From: Microbacterium sp.
Lineage (GTDB): Bacteria > Actinomycetota > Actinomycetes > Actinomycetales > Microbacteriaceae
Direction: 5' to 3'
Assembly: GCA_031286555.1 (NCBI GenBank)
Contig: JAITUD010000238.1
Location: 1-10,884 of the forward strand
Length of the DNA: 10,884 nt
Shown here in pieces: positions 1 through 5,594 of the stretch (its first letter is position 1; every line of letters starts with the position of its first letter). The notes below the pieces were generated by a model. The model saw only the letters and a program-made list of their open reading frames with translations, did no database searches and was not told the origin of the DNA. A program made the translations under genes and the position numbers.

Positions 1-192
1 TCGGACCTGGCGGAACACCGGGGACTGCGCACGCGGGAACAGCTGCTCGAGATGATTGAAGTGGCCGGCCTTCGGGTGATCGAGAAGCTGGATACCCGGC
101 CTGTGCATGGGAAAGCGAAGGACGAGGCAGATCCTTTGCATGCGGCGCGGGTCAAGGAAGTGACGTCGTTGTGGAGGCTGGGGGTGGTTTGA
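1..192 (+). CDS. C-terminal end of an unrecognised protein (partial, 5' end outside window)
   Basis: Frame 1 is open from the first base to a TGA at 190-192 and gives 63 residues. The peptide is charged and helix-prone: it begins SDLAEHRGLRTREQLLEMIE, continues VAGLRVIEKLD and ends SLWRLGVV. The pattern of an acidic helix followed by 'aGlrvie' resembles the C-terminal end of class I SAM-dependent methyltransferases, but no SAM-binding motif is in view, so this is only a suggestion. Codon choice is looser than in the genes to the right: codons such as CTT, GGG, GAT, AAA, TTG and CAT are frequent for so short a stretch, which fits a recently acquired or rearranged segment. It does not belong to the aroG-dcw synteny. 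That the frame is coding is fairly likely; the function is not known. Confidence 0.5.
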   Translation, partial: SDLAEHRGLRTREQLLEMIEVAGLRVIEKLDTRPVHGKAKDEADPLHAARVKEVTSLWRLGVV

Positions 193-239
193 GGGCGGGT
201 TGCGCGAACCATGCTTGCGCTTGCGGGCCGAGAGAAGGA

Positions 240-257
240 CGAGGCCAGCAAGCCTCG
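240..257 (+). terminator. Weak hairpin downstream of the first partial gene
   Basis: CGAGGC (240-245) and GCCTCG (252-257) form a 6-bp stem around a six-base loop, about 50 bases after the first stop codon. There is no T-tract. It could help end the upstream transcript, but it is short enough to occur by chance in GC-rich DNA. Confidence 0.2.
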
Positions 258-334
258 CCGCTCGCCATCACCTAACTGCTCAGGATCCGCTTCAACTCGT
301 CAAAAAATGAAGCGACGGTATGACCCCATAGGGC

Positions 335-350
335 GGGATCAAATGATCCC
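335..350. repeat. Perfect 7+7 inverted repeat near the plsC breakpoint
   Basis: GGGATCAAATGATCCC is a perfect palindrome with 7-bp arms and a 2-bp centre. It lies 18 bases before the first clearly plsC-like codon. Such a site could be a recombinase core, the end of a mobile element or an operator. No second copy is present in this window, so its role cannot be decided from here. Confidence 0.5.
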
Positions 351-367
351 CAACGCCTTGCGAAGAC

Positions 368-559
368 GGCTTCGGCGTCGGAATGGTGATCGGCGAGCCC
401 CTGGACTTCTCCCGCTATGCGGGCATGGAGAACGACCGCTACATCCTGCGCTCGGTGACGGACGAGATCATGGTCGCCCTGCAGCGCCTCGGCGCCCAGC
501 GCTACGACGACGTGTACGCCTCTTCGGTCAAGGACCGGATGCCGGCACCCGTGCGCTGA
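368..559 (+). pseudogene. plsC: 3' remnant of 1-acyl-sn-glycerol-3-phosphate acyltransferase (PlsC)
   Basis: In frame with a TGA at 557-559 is a 63-residue tail containing GMVIGEPLDFSRYAGMENDR, followed by LRSVTDEIMVALQRLGAQ and YDDVYASSVKDRM. This is the typical C-terminal tail of actinobacterial PlsC, the membrane enzyme that acylates lysophosphatidic acid to phosphatidic acid. The family is normally about 220-260 residues, and the catalytic HX4D and the other acceptor-binding motifs are N-terminal. None of that is present: reading upstream in this frame, a stop (TGA, 344-346) comes after only seven unrelated codons. PlsC next to aroG is a common actinobacterial arrangement, so the remnant is in its native place and its 5' part was removed or displaced. 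It has no start codon with a ribosome site and is unlikely to make a working enzyme. The family call is from pattern recognition; the exact breakpoint (about 347-385) is uncertain. Confidence 0.75.
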
Positions 560-579
560 CGCCCGTCGTCATCGTCGTC

Positions 580-596
580 CGGAGCGCCCCGCTCCG
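580..596 (+). terminator. Hairpin between plsC remnant and aroG
   Basis: CGGAGCG (580-586) and CGCTCCG (590-596) form a perfect 7-bp stem with a 3-base loop, 20 bases after the plsC stop and immediately before the aroG -10 hexamer. It has no T-tract. It may be the original plsC terminator, or it may influence the aroG promoter, since it occupies the -35/-10 spacer. Confidence 0.35.
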
Positions 597-600
597 CGAC

Positions 601-606
601 TAGGCT
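601..606 (+). promoter_or_regulatory. Probable -10 element of aroG, leaderless start
   Basis: TAGGCT matches the actinobacterial TANNNT -10 pattern and is followed by exactly six bases before the ATG at 613. That places the expected transcription start at or next to the A of the ATG. The spacer GAGGGG could also act as a very close Shine-Dalgarno sequence if transcription starts upstream. No clear -35 is seen. Confidence 0.5.
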
Positions 607-612
607 GAGGGG

Positions 613-1980
613 ATGCCCCAGTCGCTGCCTGACGCCCCGTTCGCCGCGTTCGACACCCGAGTCCTCGACGAGTGGCGCGAGCTGCCGATCAAGCAGCAGC
701 CGCGGTGGCCCGATGCCGGTCGTGTCGCCGAGGTGTCCGCCCAGATCGCCGGACTGCCTCCGCTGGTGTTCGCCGGTGAGGTGGACAACCTGCGCGAGCG
801 TCTCGCGCGTGCGGCCTCCGGCCGGGCGTTCCTGCTGCAGGGCGGTGACTGCGCCGAGACGTTCGCCGGTGCCACCGCCGATCAGATCCGCAACCGCATC
901 AAGACCGTGCTGCAGATGGCCGTCGTGCTCACCGACGGGGCCTCCCTGCCGGTCGTGAAGATGGGCCGGATGGCGGGACAGTTCGCCAAGCCGCGCTCGA
1001 GCGACACCGAGACCCGTGGCGACGTCACTCTGCCCGCGTACCGCGGCGACATCGTGAACGGCTACGACTTCACCGAGGGCTCGCGCACCGCGGATCCGTC
1101 GCGCCTGCTGCAGGGCTACCACATGGCGGCATCCACGCTGAACCTCATCCGTGCGTTCACGCAGGGTGGTTTCGCGGATCTGCGCGAGGTGCACTCCTGG
1201 AACACCGGCTTCGCGAAGAACCCGGCGAACCAGCGGTACGAGCGCATGGCCTCCGAGATCGATCGAGCCATCAAGTTCATGGAGGCGGCCGGCGCCGACT
1301 TCGATGAGCTCAAGCGCGTCGAGTTCTTCACGGGTCATGAGGGCCTGCTGATGGACTACGAGCGTCCGATGACCCGCATCGACTCGCGCACCGACACGCC
1401 CTACAACACCTCGGCGCACTTCCTCTGGATCGGCGAGCGCACCCGCGACCTCGACGGGGCGCACGTCGACTACTTCTCCAAGATCCGCAACCCCATCGGC
1501 GTGAAGCTCGGGCCGACCACGTCGCCCGAGACGGCACTCGAGCTGATCGACAAGCTCGACCCGAACCGCGAGCCCGGGCGCCTGACCTTCATCACCCGGA
1601 TGGGTGCCGGCAAGATCCGCGACGCGCTGCCGCCGCTGCTCGAAGCGGTGAAGGACTCCGGCGCCACCCCGCTGTGGGTCACCGACCCGATGCACGGCAA
1701 CGGCATCACCACCCCGACCGGATACAAGACCCGTCGCTTCGACGATGTGGTCGACGAGGTTCGCGGCTTCTTCGAGGCGCACCGCGCAGTGGGCACGTTC
1801 CCCGGCGGCAGTCACGTCGAGCTCACCGGCGACGACGTCACCGAGTGCCTCGGCGGCTCCGAGCACATCGATGAGGCGGCGCTGGCGACGCGCTACGAGT
1901 CGCTCTGCGATCCCCGCCTCAACCACATGCAGTCGCTCGAACTGGCGTTCCTCGTCGCCGAGGAGCTCGAGAAGCGCTGA
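613..1980 (+). CDS. aroG: Class II 3-deoxy-7-phosphoheptulonate (DAHP) synthase
   Basis: The 455-residue protein catalyses the first shikimate-pathway step, condensing phosphoenolpyruvate with erythrose 4-phosphate to DAHP in the cytosol. It is class II (plant/mycobacterial type) and full length compared with M. tuberculosis AroG (462 residues). Visible motifs are LLQGGDCAETFA near residue 80, KMGRMAGQFAKPRS near 117, LWIGERTRDLDGAHVDYFSK and NPIGVKLGPTT (about 276-305), and DPMHGN at 358-363. The four metal ligands known in the mycobacterial enzyme fit C80, H361, E403 (HVELTGDDVTE) and D433 (CDPRLN), with a nearly constant offset of seven or eight. The mycobacterial enzyme is feedback-inhibited by aromatic amino acids and associates with chorismate mutase; whether that holds here cannot be seen. 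The ATG at 613 lies six bases after a TAGGCT hexamer. The gene converges on the kinase gene across a strong hairpin. Confidence 0.97.
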   Translation: MPQSLPDAPFAAFDTRVLDEWRELPIKQQPRWPDAGRVAEVSAQIAGLPPLVFAGEVDNLRERLARAASGRAFLLQGGDCAETFAGATADQIRNRIKTVLQMAVVLTDGASLPVVKMGRMAGQFAKPRSSDTETRGDVTLPAYRGDIVNGYDFTEGSRTADPSRLLQGYHMAASTLNLIRAFTQGGFADLREVHSWNTGFAKNPANQRYERMASEIDRAIKFMEAAGADFDELKRVEFFTGHEGLLMDYERPMTRIDSRTDTPYNTSAHFLWIGERTRDLDGAHVDYFSKIRNPIGVKLGPTTSPETALELIDKLDPNREPGRLTFITRMGAGKIRDALPPLLEAVKDSGATPLWVTDPMHGNGITTPTGYKTRRFDDVVDEVRGFFEAHRAVGTFPGGSHVELTGDDVTECLGGSEHIDEAALATRYESLCDPRLNHMQSLELAFLVAEELEKR

Positions 1981-1983
1981 GAC

Positions 1984-2031
1984 GACGGCCGAGGGCTCGA
2001 TGACGCGCGCGTCATCGAGCCCTCTGCCGTC
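1984..2031. terminator. Strong bidirectional hairpin between convergent aroG and kinase genes
   Basis: Positions 1991-2024 form a perfect palindrome with two 17-base arms, beginning GAGGGCTCGATGACG. After one mismatch (C1990/T2025) the stem continues with GACGGC (1984-1989) pairing GCCGTC (2026-2031). It begins three bases after the aroG stop and ends 28 bases before the kinase stop. There is no long T-tract, as is common in GC-rich actinobacteria. By symmetry it can serve both convergent transcripts. Confidence 0.8.
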
Positions 2032-2059
2032 TGCAGGTCTCCGCCGCCCGGACCGGGCG

Positions 2060-3997
2060 TCAGCTGACGGAGGCGCCGACTCGCACCTCGCTGCCGCGGT
2101 CGACGGTCTTGCCCGCCTTCGGCGTGGTCTCGTTCGCGGTGAACAGGCCCCACAGCCCCTTCGGCACGGCGGTGGTCGGCTTCAGACCGGCCTTGGTCAG
2201 GGCATCCATGGCGTCGGAGAGGTTCATCCCGTCGACAGTGGGGACCTCGACGGGCTGCGGGCCCTTCGACACGGTCAGCGTGATGACATCGTCGGGGCGC
2301 CACAGGCCGCCGCCCTCGCGCTCGGAGTGGCGGATCACCGAGCCCTTCTTGACGTCGTCGCTCCACTCGCTCGGACGGTTGTCGGAGACCTTGAGACCGG
2401 CATCCGAGAGTGTCTTGACGGCCTTCTGCTCCTGCTGGCCGATGACGTCGGGCAACGCGCCGAGCGACACCTGCACGGTCGCCCGATCGGCCTCGTGCAC
2501 CGTGCATCCGGCCGCGCAGCCGAACGCCTTGGCACCGTCGCGCGGCGTGATGCGCACGTTGAGGACCATGTCGCGGACGGCCTCCGGGCTGAAGTACTCC
2601 TCGGCCTGATCGTCGACGGCGAGATTGGCGTCGGCGAGGGCAGCGCGCACCTCGGATTCGCTCTTCCCGCCGAGGGCGGGCAGCTCGTGCGAGGCGGGGC
2701 CGCTGGACACGATGACACGCACCTTCGCGCCCTGGTCGAGTCTCTCGCCCTTCCCCGGCTTGGTCTCGATGACGGTCCCCGCGGCGACGTCGACAGAGTT
2801 CTCGTCGCGCTGGATCGGGACGAATCCGTCCGCCTTCAGCGCTGCCGCCGCTGCGTCATAGGTCATGCCGGCCACCTGAGGAACGGCGACCAGCGAACCG
2901 GGACCGGATCCGAACCACCAGCCGACGCCGCCGGCCAGCACGGCCAGCAGCAGGACGAGTGCCATCAGGAAGGTGCCGCGGGCCTTGCGGTGCGAGACTC
3001 GCCGTCGCAGCACGGTGGCGTTGTCCAGCGGCGCCGGGGGAGCGGTGATCGGCTCCGCGGCCGCGGTCGGCCCGGTGAGGATGCGGGTGACCGAGCCGGT
3101 GTCCGCGGAGGGGCCGCGCGGGGCGACCAGTGCCGCCGTCACCATCGGCTTCACATCGAGTTCGCGCTCGATGTCGCGTAGGCGGTCGAGCATCTCCTGT
3201 GCGTCGACCGGACGCTCCTCCGGCGACTTCTCGGTGGCCCACAGCACGAGCTCGTCGAGCTGCTCGGGCACCGACGAGTTGCGGGCGCTGGGTCGCGGCA
3301 CCTGCTCGGTGGCGTGCTGGAAAGCGATCTGCATCGGCTGCTCGCCCTTGTAGGGCTGTTCGCCGACCAGCATCTCGTAGAGCATGATGCCGAGGGCGTA
3401 GATGTCGCTGCGGGCGTCGGCCGTGCCGCGGGTGACGAGTTCCGGAGCGAGGTACGCGATGGTGCCGAGCAGCTGGGCGCCGGTCGCCGTGTTGGCGGTC
3501 GTGGCGCGCGCGAGGCCGAAGTCGCCGATCTTGATGCGGCCGTCCTCGGCGAGCAGCACGTTCTCGGGCTTGACATCGCGGTGCACGATTCCGGCACGGT
3601 GCGCCGCAGCGAGACCGGAGAGCACGGCATCCATGATCGTGATCGTCTGCGGGATGCTGAGCCGCTTCTGCTCCTTGAGCAGTTCGCGCAGCGTGATGCC
3701 GGGCAGATACTCCATCACGAGATACGCGAGCTCGCCATCCTGACCCTGGTCGAACACGTTGACCACATGCGGATCGGCGAGTCGTGCTGCCGCGCGGGCC
3801 TCCTGGATGAAGCGGCTCTGGAACGCCGAGTCGTCGCTGAGATGCGCGTGCATGACCTTCAGGGCGATGCGTCGCTCGAGGCGCAGATCGGTGGCGACGT
3901 ACACAGTGGCCATGCCACCGCGCGCGATGCGCGCTCGGACCCGATATCTGCCGTCGACAAGTCGCCCGATGAGGGGGTCGGCCTGCTGACTGGTCAC
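2060..3997 (-). CDS. pknL: Transmembrane PASTA-domain Ser/Thr protein kinase (PknL-position, PknB type)
   Basis: The 645-residue membrane kinase phosphorylates Ser/Thr in response to envelope state. Residues 18-280 are a Hanks-type kinase: glycine-rich loop IARGGMATVYVA (24-35), lysine K47 (ALK), HRDVKPEN (139-146, catalytic D141), DFG (159-161), APE (184-186) and an activation loop rich in threonine. A Pro/Thr-rich linker (286-340) leads to one transmembrane helix (342-362). About four extracytoplasmic PASTA repeats follow (roughly 370-433, 434-513, 514-580, 581-645), which bind muropeptides or lipid II in this family. The second repeat carries an insertion with two cysteines (C494, C498). 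The start is GTG, with TAGACT exactly six bases upstream and no purine-rich ribosome site, so a leaderless mRNA is likely. Position beside aroG and an Rv2175c-type gene matches mycobacterial pknL; that protein lacks PASTA repeats, while the corynebacterial PknL has them. The kinase call is firm; orthology to PknL rather than PknB rests on synteny. Confidence 0.93.
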   Translation of the reverse strand: MTSQQADPLIGRLVDGRYRVRARIARGGMATVYVATDLRLERRIALKVMHAHLSDDSAFQSRFIQEARAAARLADPHVVNVFDQGQDGELAYLVMEYLPGITLRELLKEQKRLSIPQTITIMDAVLSGLAAAHRAGIVHRDVKPENVLLAEDGRIKIGDFGLARATTANTATGAQLLGTIAYLAPELVTRGTADARSDIYALGIMLYEMLVGEQPYKGEQPMQIAFQHATEQVPRPSARNSSVPEQLDELVLWATEKSPEERPVDAQEMLDRLRDIERELDVKPMVTAALVAPRGPSADTGSVTRILTGPTAAAEPITAPPAPLDNATVLRRRVSHRKARGTFLMALVLLLAVLAGGVGWWFGSGPGSLVAVPQVAGMTYDAAAAALKADGFVPIQRDENSVDVAAGTVIETKPGKGERLDQGAKVRVIVSSGPASHELPALGGKSESEVRAALADANLAVDDQAEEYFSPEAVRDMVLNVRITPRDGAKAFGCAAGCTVHEADRATVQVSLGALPDVIGQQEQKAVKTLSDAGLKVSDNRPSEWSDDVKKGSVIRHSEREGGGLWRPDDVITLTVSKGPQPVEVPTVDGMNLSDAMDALTKAGLKPTTAVPKGLWGLFTANETTPKAGKTVDRGSEVRVGASVS

Positions 3998-4003
3998 AGG
4001 GAA

Positions 4004-4009
4004 AGTCTA
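4004..4009 (-). promoter_or_regulatory. Probable -10 element of the kinase gene, leaderless start
   Basis: On the minus strand TAGACT (TANNNT type) is followed by TTCCCT and then the GTG start at 3997. The six-base gap puts the expected transcription start on the start codon. The spacer is pyrimidine-rich, so no Shine-Dalgarno sequence competes as an explanation. No convincing -35 is seen at normal spacing. Confidence 0.55.
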
Positions 4010-4037
4010 GGGAGAACTGCCTGTGTGACTCGGCAAC

Positions 4038-4053
4038 GCCTCACCCCTGAGGC
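4038..4053 (-). terminator. Hairpin just after the LysM gene stop codon
   Basis: GCCTCA (4038-4043) and TGAGGC (4048-4053) pair across a CCCC loop, starting seven bases past the TAA of the LysM gene on the minus strand. There is no T-tract. It probably limits read-through into the kinase gene, whose own -10 lies about 30 bases further on. Confidence 0.4.
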
Positions 4054-4060
4054 CGTCCTG

Positions 4061-5446
4061 TTACCCGAGCGCGGACAGCCAGCGGGCGGCCTGCTGCTCC
4101 CACTGCCCGTATCGGTGCGCGTAGTCCGAGATCTGCACGGTCTGCGCAGCACCCCCGAAGCTCTTGCCCTGCCATCCGCTGACGTCGAGAAGTCCACGCG
4201 ACTTCTTGCCGTTGGGGTCGGATGCTCCGCCGTAGAACACGCGGATGCTGCGCTCGGCGTTCAGGATCTGGGCCTTCGTGCCCCAGCCCTGGCTGGGGCG
4301 CTGCTGGAACAGTCCGAGCGAGTCGCGGTCGCCGCCGCCGAGGTTGCGCATCGAGGACTCGACCATCGAGGTGGCCAGGGCGATCTGGATACCGCGTTCG
4401 GGCACGCCGAGCTGGCGGCCGACGCGGATGATGAGCCGCGCGTTGGCGGTCTGCTCGGCGTCAAGGCGCGCGGAGCGCTGCGTGTTGGCAGGCAGAGTCA
4501 GCTTCAGCTTCTGTCCGGGATAGATGATCGACGAGGCGCCGAGGTCGTTGGCCTCGAGGATGACGGCGACGGTGGTGCCGTACTTCTTCGCGATCGCGTA
4601 CATGCTGTCGCCGGCGGCCACGGTGTGGGTCTGCGGAGCGGCAGCGGGCTTCCCCGCGGGCTTGGTGGCGGACGCGGGCGCAGGCTTCGCGGCCTGCAGC
4701 ACGAGCTTCTGTCCCGGGTAGATGATCGCCGAGGCGCCGAGGCGGTTCGCCGAGAGGATGGACGAGACCGAGGTGCCGTACTTACGGGCGATGCTGTACA
4801 CGGTGTCGCCCTTAACGACGGTGTGCGTCTTGGCTGCGGCGGACGCCGGCTTCGCAGCCGGCTTCGCAGCGGGCGCAGCGGCAGGTGCCGGTGCCGCAGC
4901 GGAGACGACCAGCCTCTGACCGGGGTGGATGACGGCCGCGGAGCCGAGGCGGTTCGCGGCGAGGATCGCCGAGACCGAGGTGCCGTACTTCCGCGCGATG
5001 CCGTAGACCGTGTCGCCCTTGGCGACGGTGTGCGTCTTCGCCTTCGCCGCGGCCGGCGCCGGTGCAGCAGCGCGGGGTGTTGCGGCGGCGGGCTTCTGCA
5101 GCTTCAGCGTCTGCCCCGGGTAGATCACGGAGCGCATCGTCATGCCGTTCCAGGCGAGGACGTCGGCGGTGCGCAGCCCGTGCTTCTTCGCGATCGTCCA
5201 GACGGTGTCGCCGGCGCGTACGGTGTACGTCGCGGGCGCGACAGCGGTCGAGATGCTGCGAGCATGCGTGGGCACAGCCGCCAGAGTGCGCGTTCCCGAG
5301 TGCTGCGGGACCAGGCCCTGCGGAGCACCCGCGGGGACAGTGGTGGCGGATGCAGGAGCGACGGTCAGCGTCGCAGCGAGTGCACCGACGACGGCAGCTG
5401 AGACGCCGACGCTGAGACTGCGTTCGCGTGCGGTGGAGTTGCGCAT
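4061..5446 (-). CDS. Secreted cell-wall protein with four LysM domains and a lysozyme-like C-terminal domain
   Basis: The 461-residue protein is exported and predicted to bind, and perhaps cleave, peptidoglycan. It starts with a signal peptide (residues 1-34: positively charged MRNSTARER, hydrophobic stretch, cleavage likely after APASA). Four LysM peptidoglycan-binding modules follow at about 74-116, 138-180, 207-250 and 273-316, each with a 'V..GDT...IA..YG' opening and an 'IYPGQ.L.L' ending, joined by Ala/Pro/Lys-rich linkers. The C-terminal part (328-461) has IALATSMVESSMRNL and GDRDSLGLFQQRPSQGWGT, a block widespread in actinobacterial wall proteins that resembles lytic transglycosylase/lysozyme folds; E363 is the candidate catalytic glutamate. 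Enzymatic activity is inferred, not shown. ATG at 5446 is preferred because AAGGGGGGA ends eight bases before it; a TTG six bases further upstream would sit almost on that site. The gene lies upstream of the kinase on the same strand, 63 bases away. Confidence 0.88.
   Translation of the reverse strand: MRNSTARERSLSVGVSAAVVGALAATLTVAPASATTVPAGAPQGLVPQHSGTRTLAAVPTHARSISTAVAPATYTVRAGDTVWTIAKKHGLRTADVLAWNGMTMRSVIYPGQTLKLQKPAAATPRAAAPAPAAAKAKTHTVAKGDTVYGIARKYGTSVSAILAANRLGSAAVIHPGQRLVVSAAAPAPAAAPAAKPAAKPASAAAKTHTVVKGDTVYSIARKYGTSVSSILSANRLGASAIIYPGQKLVLQAAKPAPASATKPAGKPAAAPQTHTVAAGDSMYAIAKKYGTTVAVILEANDLGASSIIYPGQKLKLTLPANTQRSARLDAEQTANARLIIRVGRQLGVPERGIQIALATSMVESSMRNLGGGDRDSLGLFQQRPSQGWGTKAQILNAERSIRVFYGGASDPNGKKSRGLLDVSGWQGKSFGGAAQTVQISDYAHRYGQWEQQAARWLSALG
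4499..5227 (-). repeat. Four LysM-coding units, the last three close repeats
   Basis: The LysM units lie at about 5227-5099, 5035-4907, 4828-4697 and 4630-4499 on the minus strand. Units 2 and 3 share long nearly identical stretches, for example the codons for ARKYGTSVS and ANRLG. The first unit is the most divergent. Such repeats can expand or contract by recombination, so domain number may vary between strains. Confidence 0.75.
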
Positions 5447-5454
5447 TGTCAAGG

Positions 5455-5464
5455 TCCCCCCTTG
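5455..5464 (-). promoter_or_regulatory. Ribosome binding site deciding the LysM gene start
   Basis: On the minus strand CCAAGGGGGGA occupies about 5465-5455 and ends eight bases before the ATG at 5446. This purine run selects that ATG over the TTG at 5452. It is the only plainly SD-led start among the genes between aroG and idsA. Confidence 0.65.
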
Positions 5465-5474
5465 GTTTCGGCTT

Positions 5475-5508
5475 CTGACACGCTGACACGGTTGTTAACG
5501 GTTGTCAA
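5475..5508. promoter_or_regulatory. Back-to-back tandem repeats in the LysM/HTH control region
   Basis: Two perfect copies of CTGACACG (5475-5482, 5483-5490) adjoin two copies of a 10-bp unit, CGGTTGTTAA (5489-5498) and CGGTTGTCAA (5499-5508). The minus strand also shows TTGACA (5508-5503), a good -35 for the LysM gene, with only a poor -10 (CAGCGT) 17 bases on. A direct repeat of one helical turn suits an OmpR-family regulator. MtrA, which controls wall hydrolases in actinobacteria, is a natural candidate, but this is inference. Confidence 0.5.
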
Positions 5509-5521
5509 CAGAAGTGAATGG

Positions 5522-5548
5522 TGTGACGGATGTGAAATGTGTTCACCA
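5522..5548. promoter_or_regulatory. TGTGA-type repeats and GTGAA-N5-TTCAC inverted repeat
   Basis: TGTGACGGA (5522-5530) and TGTGAAATG (5531-5539) are adjacent 9-bp direct repeats. The second overlaps a perfect 5+5 inverted repeat, GTGAA (5532-5536) and TTCAC (5542-5546). The site lies upstream of both divergent genes. It looks like an operator of unknown regulator; half-site spacing does not fit the CRP/GlxR consensus. Confidence 0.4.
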
Positions 5549-5582
5549 CGAGCCCGCTTCGGCGTCCTGGCCGCGGGCGTGA

Positions 5583-5588
5583 GATAGT
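5583..5588 (+). promoter_or_regulatory. Possible -10 element of the HTH gene, leaderless start
   Basis: GATAGT (four of six matches to TATAAT) is followed by six bases and then the GTG at 5595. This is the same geometry as at aroG and the kinase gene. The intervening GGGCAG is a poor ribosome site. No clear -35 is seen. Confidence 0.4.
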
Positions 5589-5594
5589 GGGCAG

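Larger units (their letters stand above)
193..367. other. Non-coding junction region between an unrelated gene and the plsC remnant
   Basis: About 175 bases hold no convincing gene on either strand. The stretch contains a small hairpin (240-257), an A-rich run (301-307) and a perfect inverted repeat (335-350). An ATG at 308 opens a plus-strand frame reading MKRRYDPIGRDQ, but this runs out of frame through the plsC remnant and has no family character. On the minus strand a peptide ending FFDELKRILSS stops at 274-272; it looks protein-like but has no visible start and cannot be assigned. Composition is less GC-biased than the core genes. The rearrangement breakpoint must lie here or within the first bases of the plsC-like frame. 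Confidence 0.5.

Noticed and set aside
272..360. Minus-strand peptide ending FFDELKRILSS, possible transposase tail
   Set aside because: It looks protein-like but no start, family signature or upstream continuation is visible; the frame soon enters the antisense of plsC. It cannot be assigned from the sequence alone.
211..603. Plus-strand open frame of 130 codons before aroG
   Set aside because: It crosses the plsC remnant out of frame and turns into an Arg/Pro-rich shadow; no ribosome site or recognisable domain.
502..1926. Long minus-strand open frame (474 codons) opposite aroG
   Set aside because: It is the antisense shadow of a strongly conserved class II DAHP synthase in GC-rich DNA; its translation is low-complexity Arg/Val/Gly/Asp-rich with no family motif.
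3314..5401. Plus-strand open frame of 695 codons
   Set aside because: It runs antisense through the kinase and the LysM gene, two genes with clear family motifs, and is compositionally typical of GC-rich shadows.
5447..5452. Upstream TTG start for the LysM gene
   Set aside because: It lies only two bases from the AAGGGGGGA ribosome site, while the ATG at 5446 has a normal eight-base spacing and follows directly into a standard signal peptide.
5531..5547. CRP/GlxR-type site TGTGA...TCACC
   Set aside because: The half sites are separated by seven bases instead of the six of the TGTGA-N6-TCACA consensus, and the right half is imperfect. Kept only as an unspecified inverted repeat.
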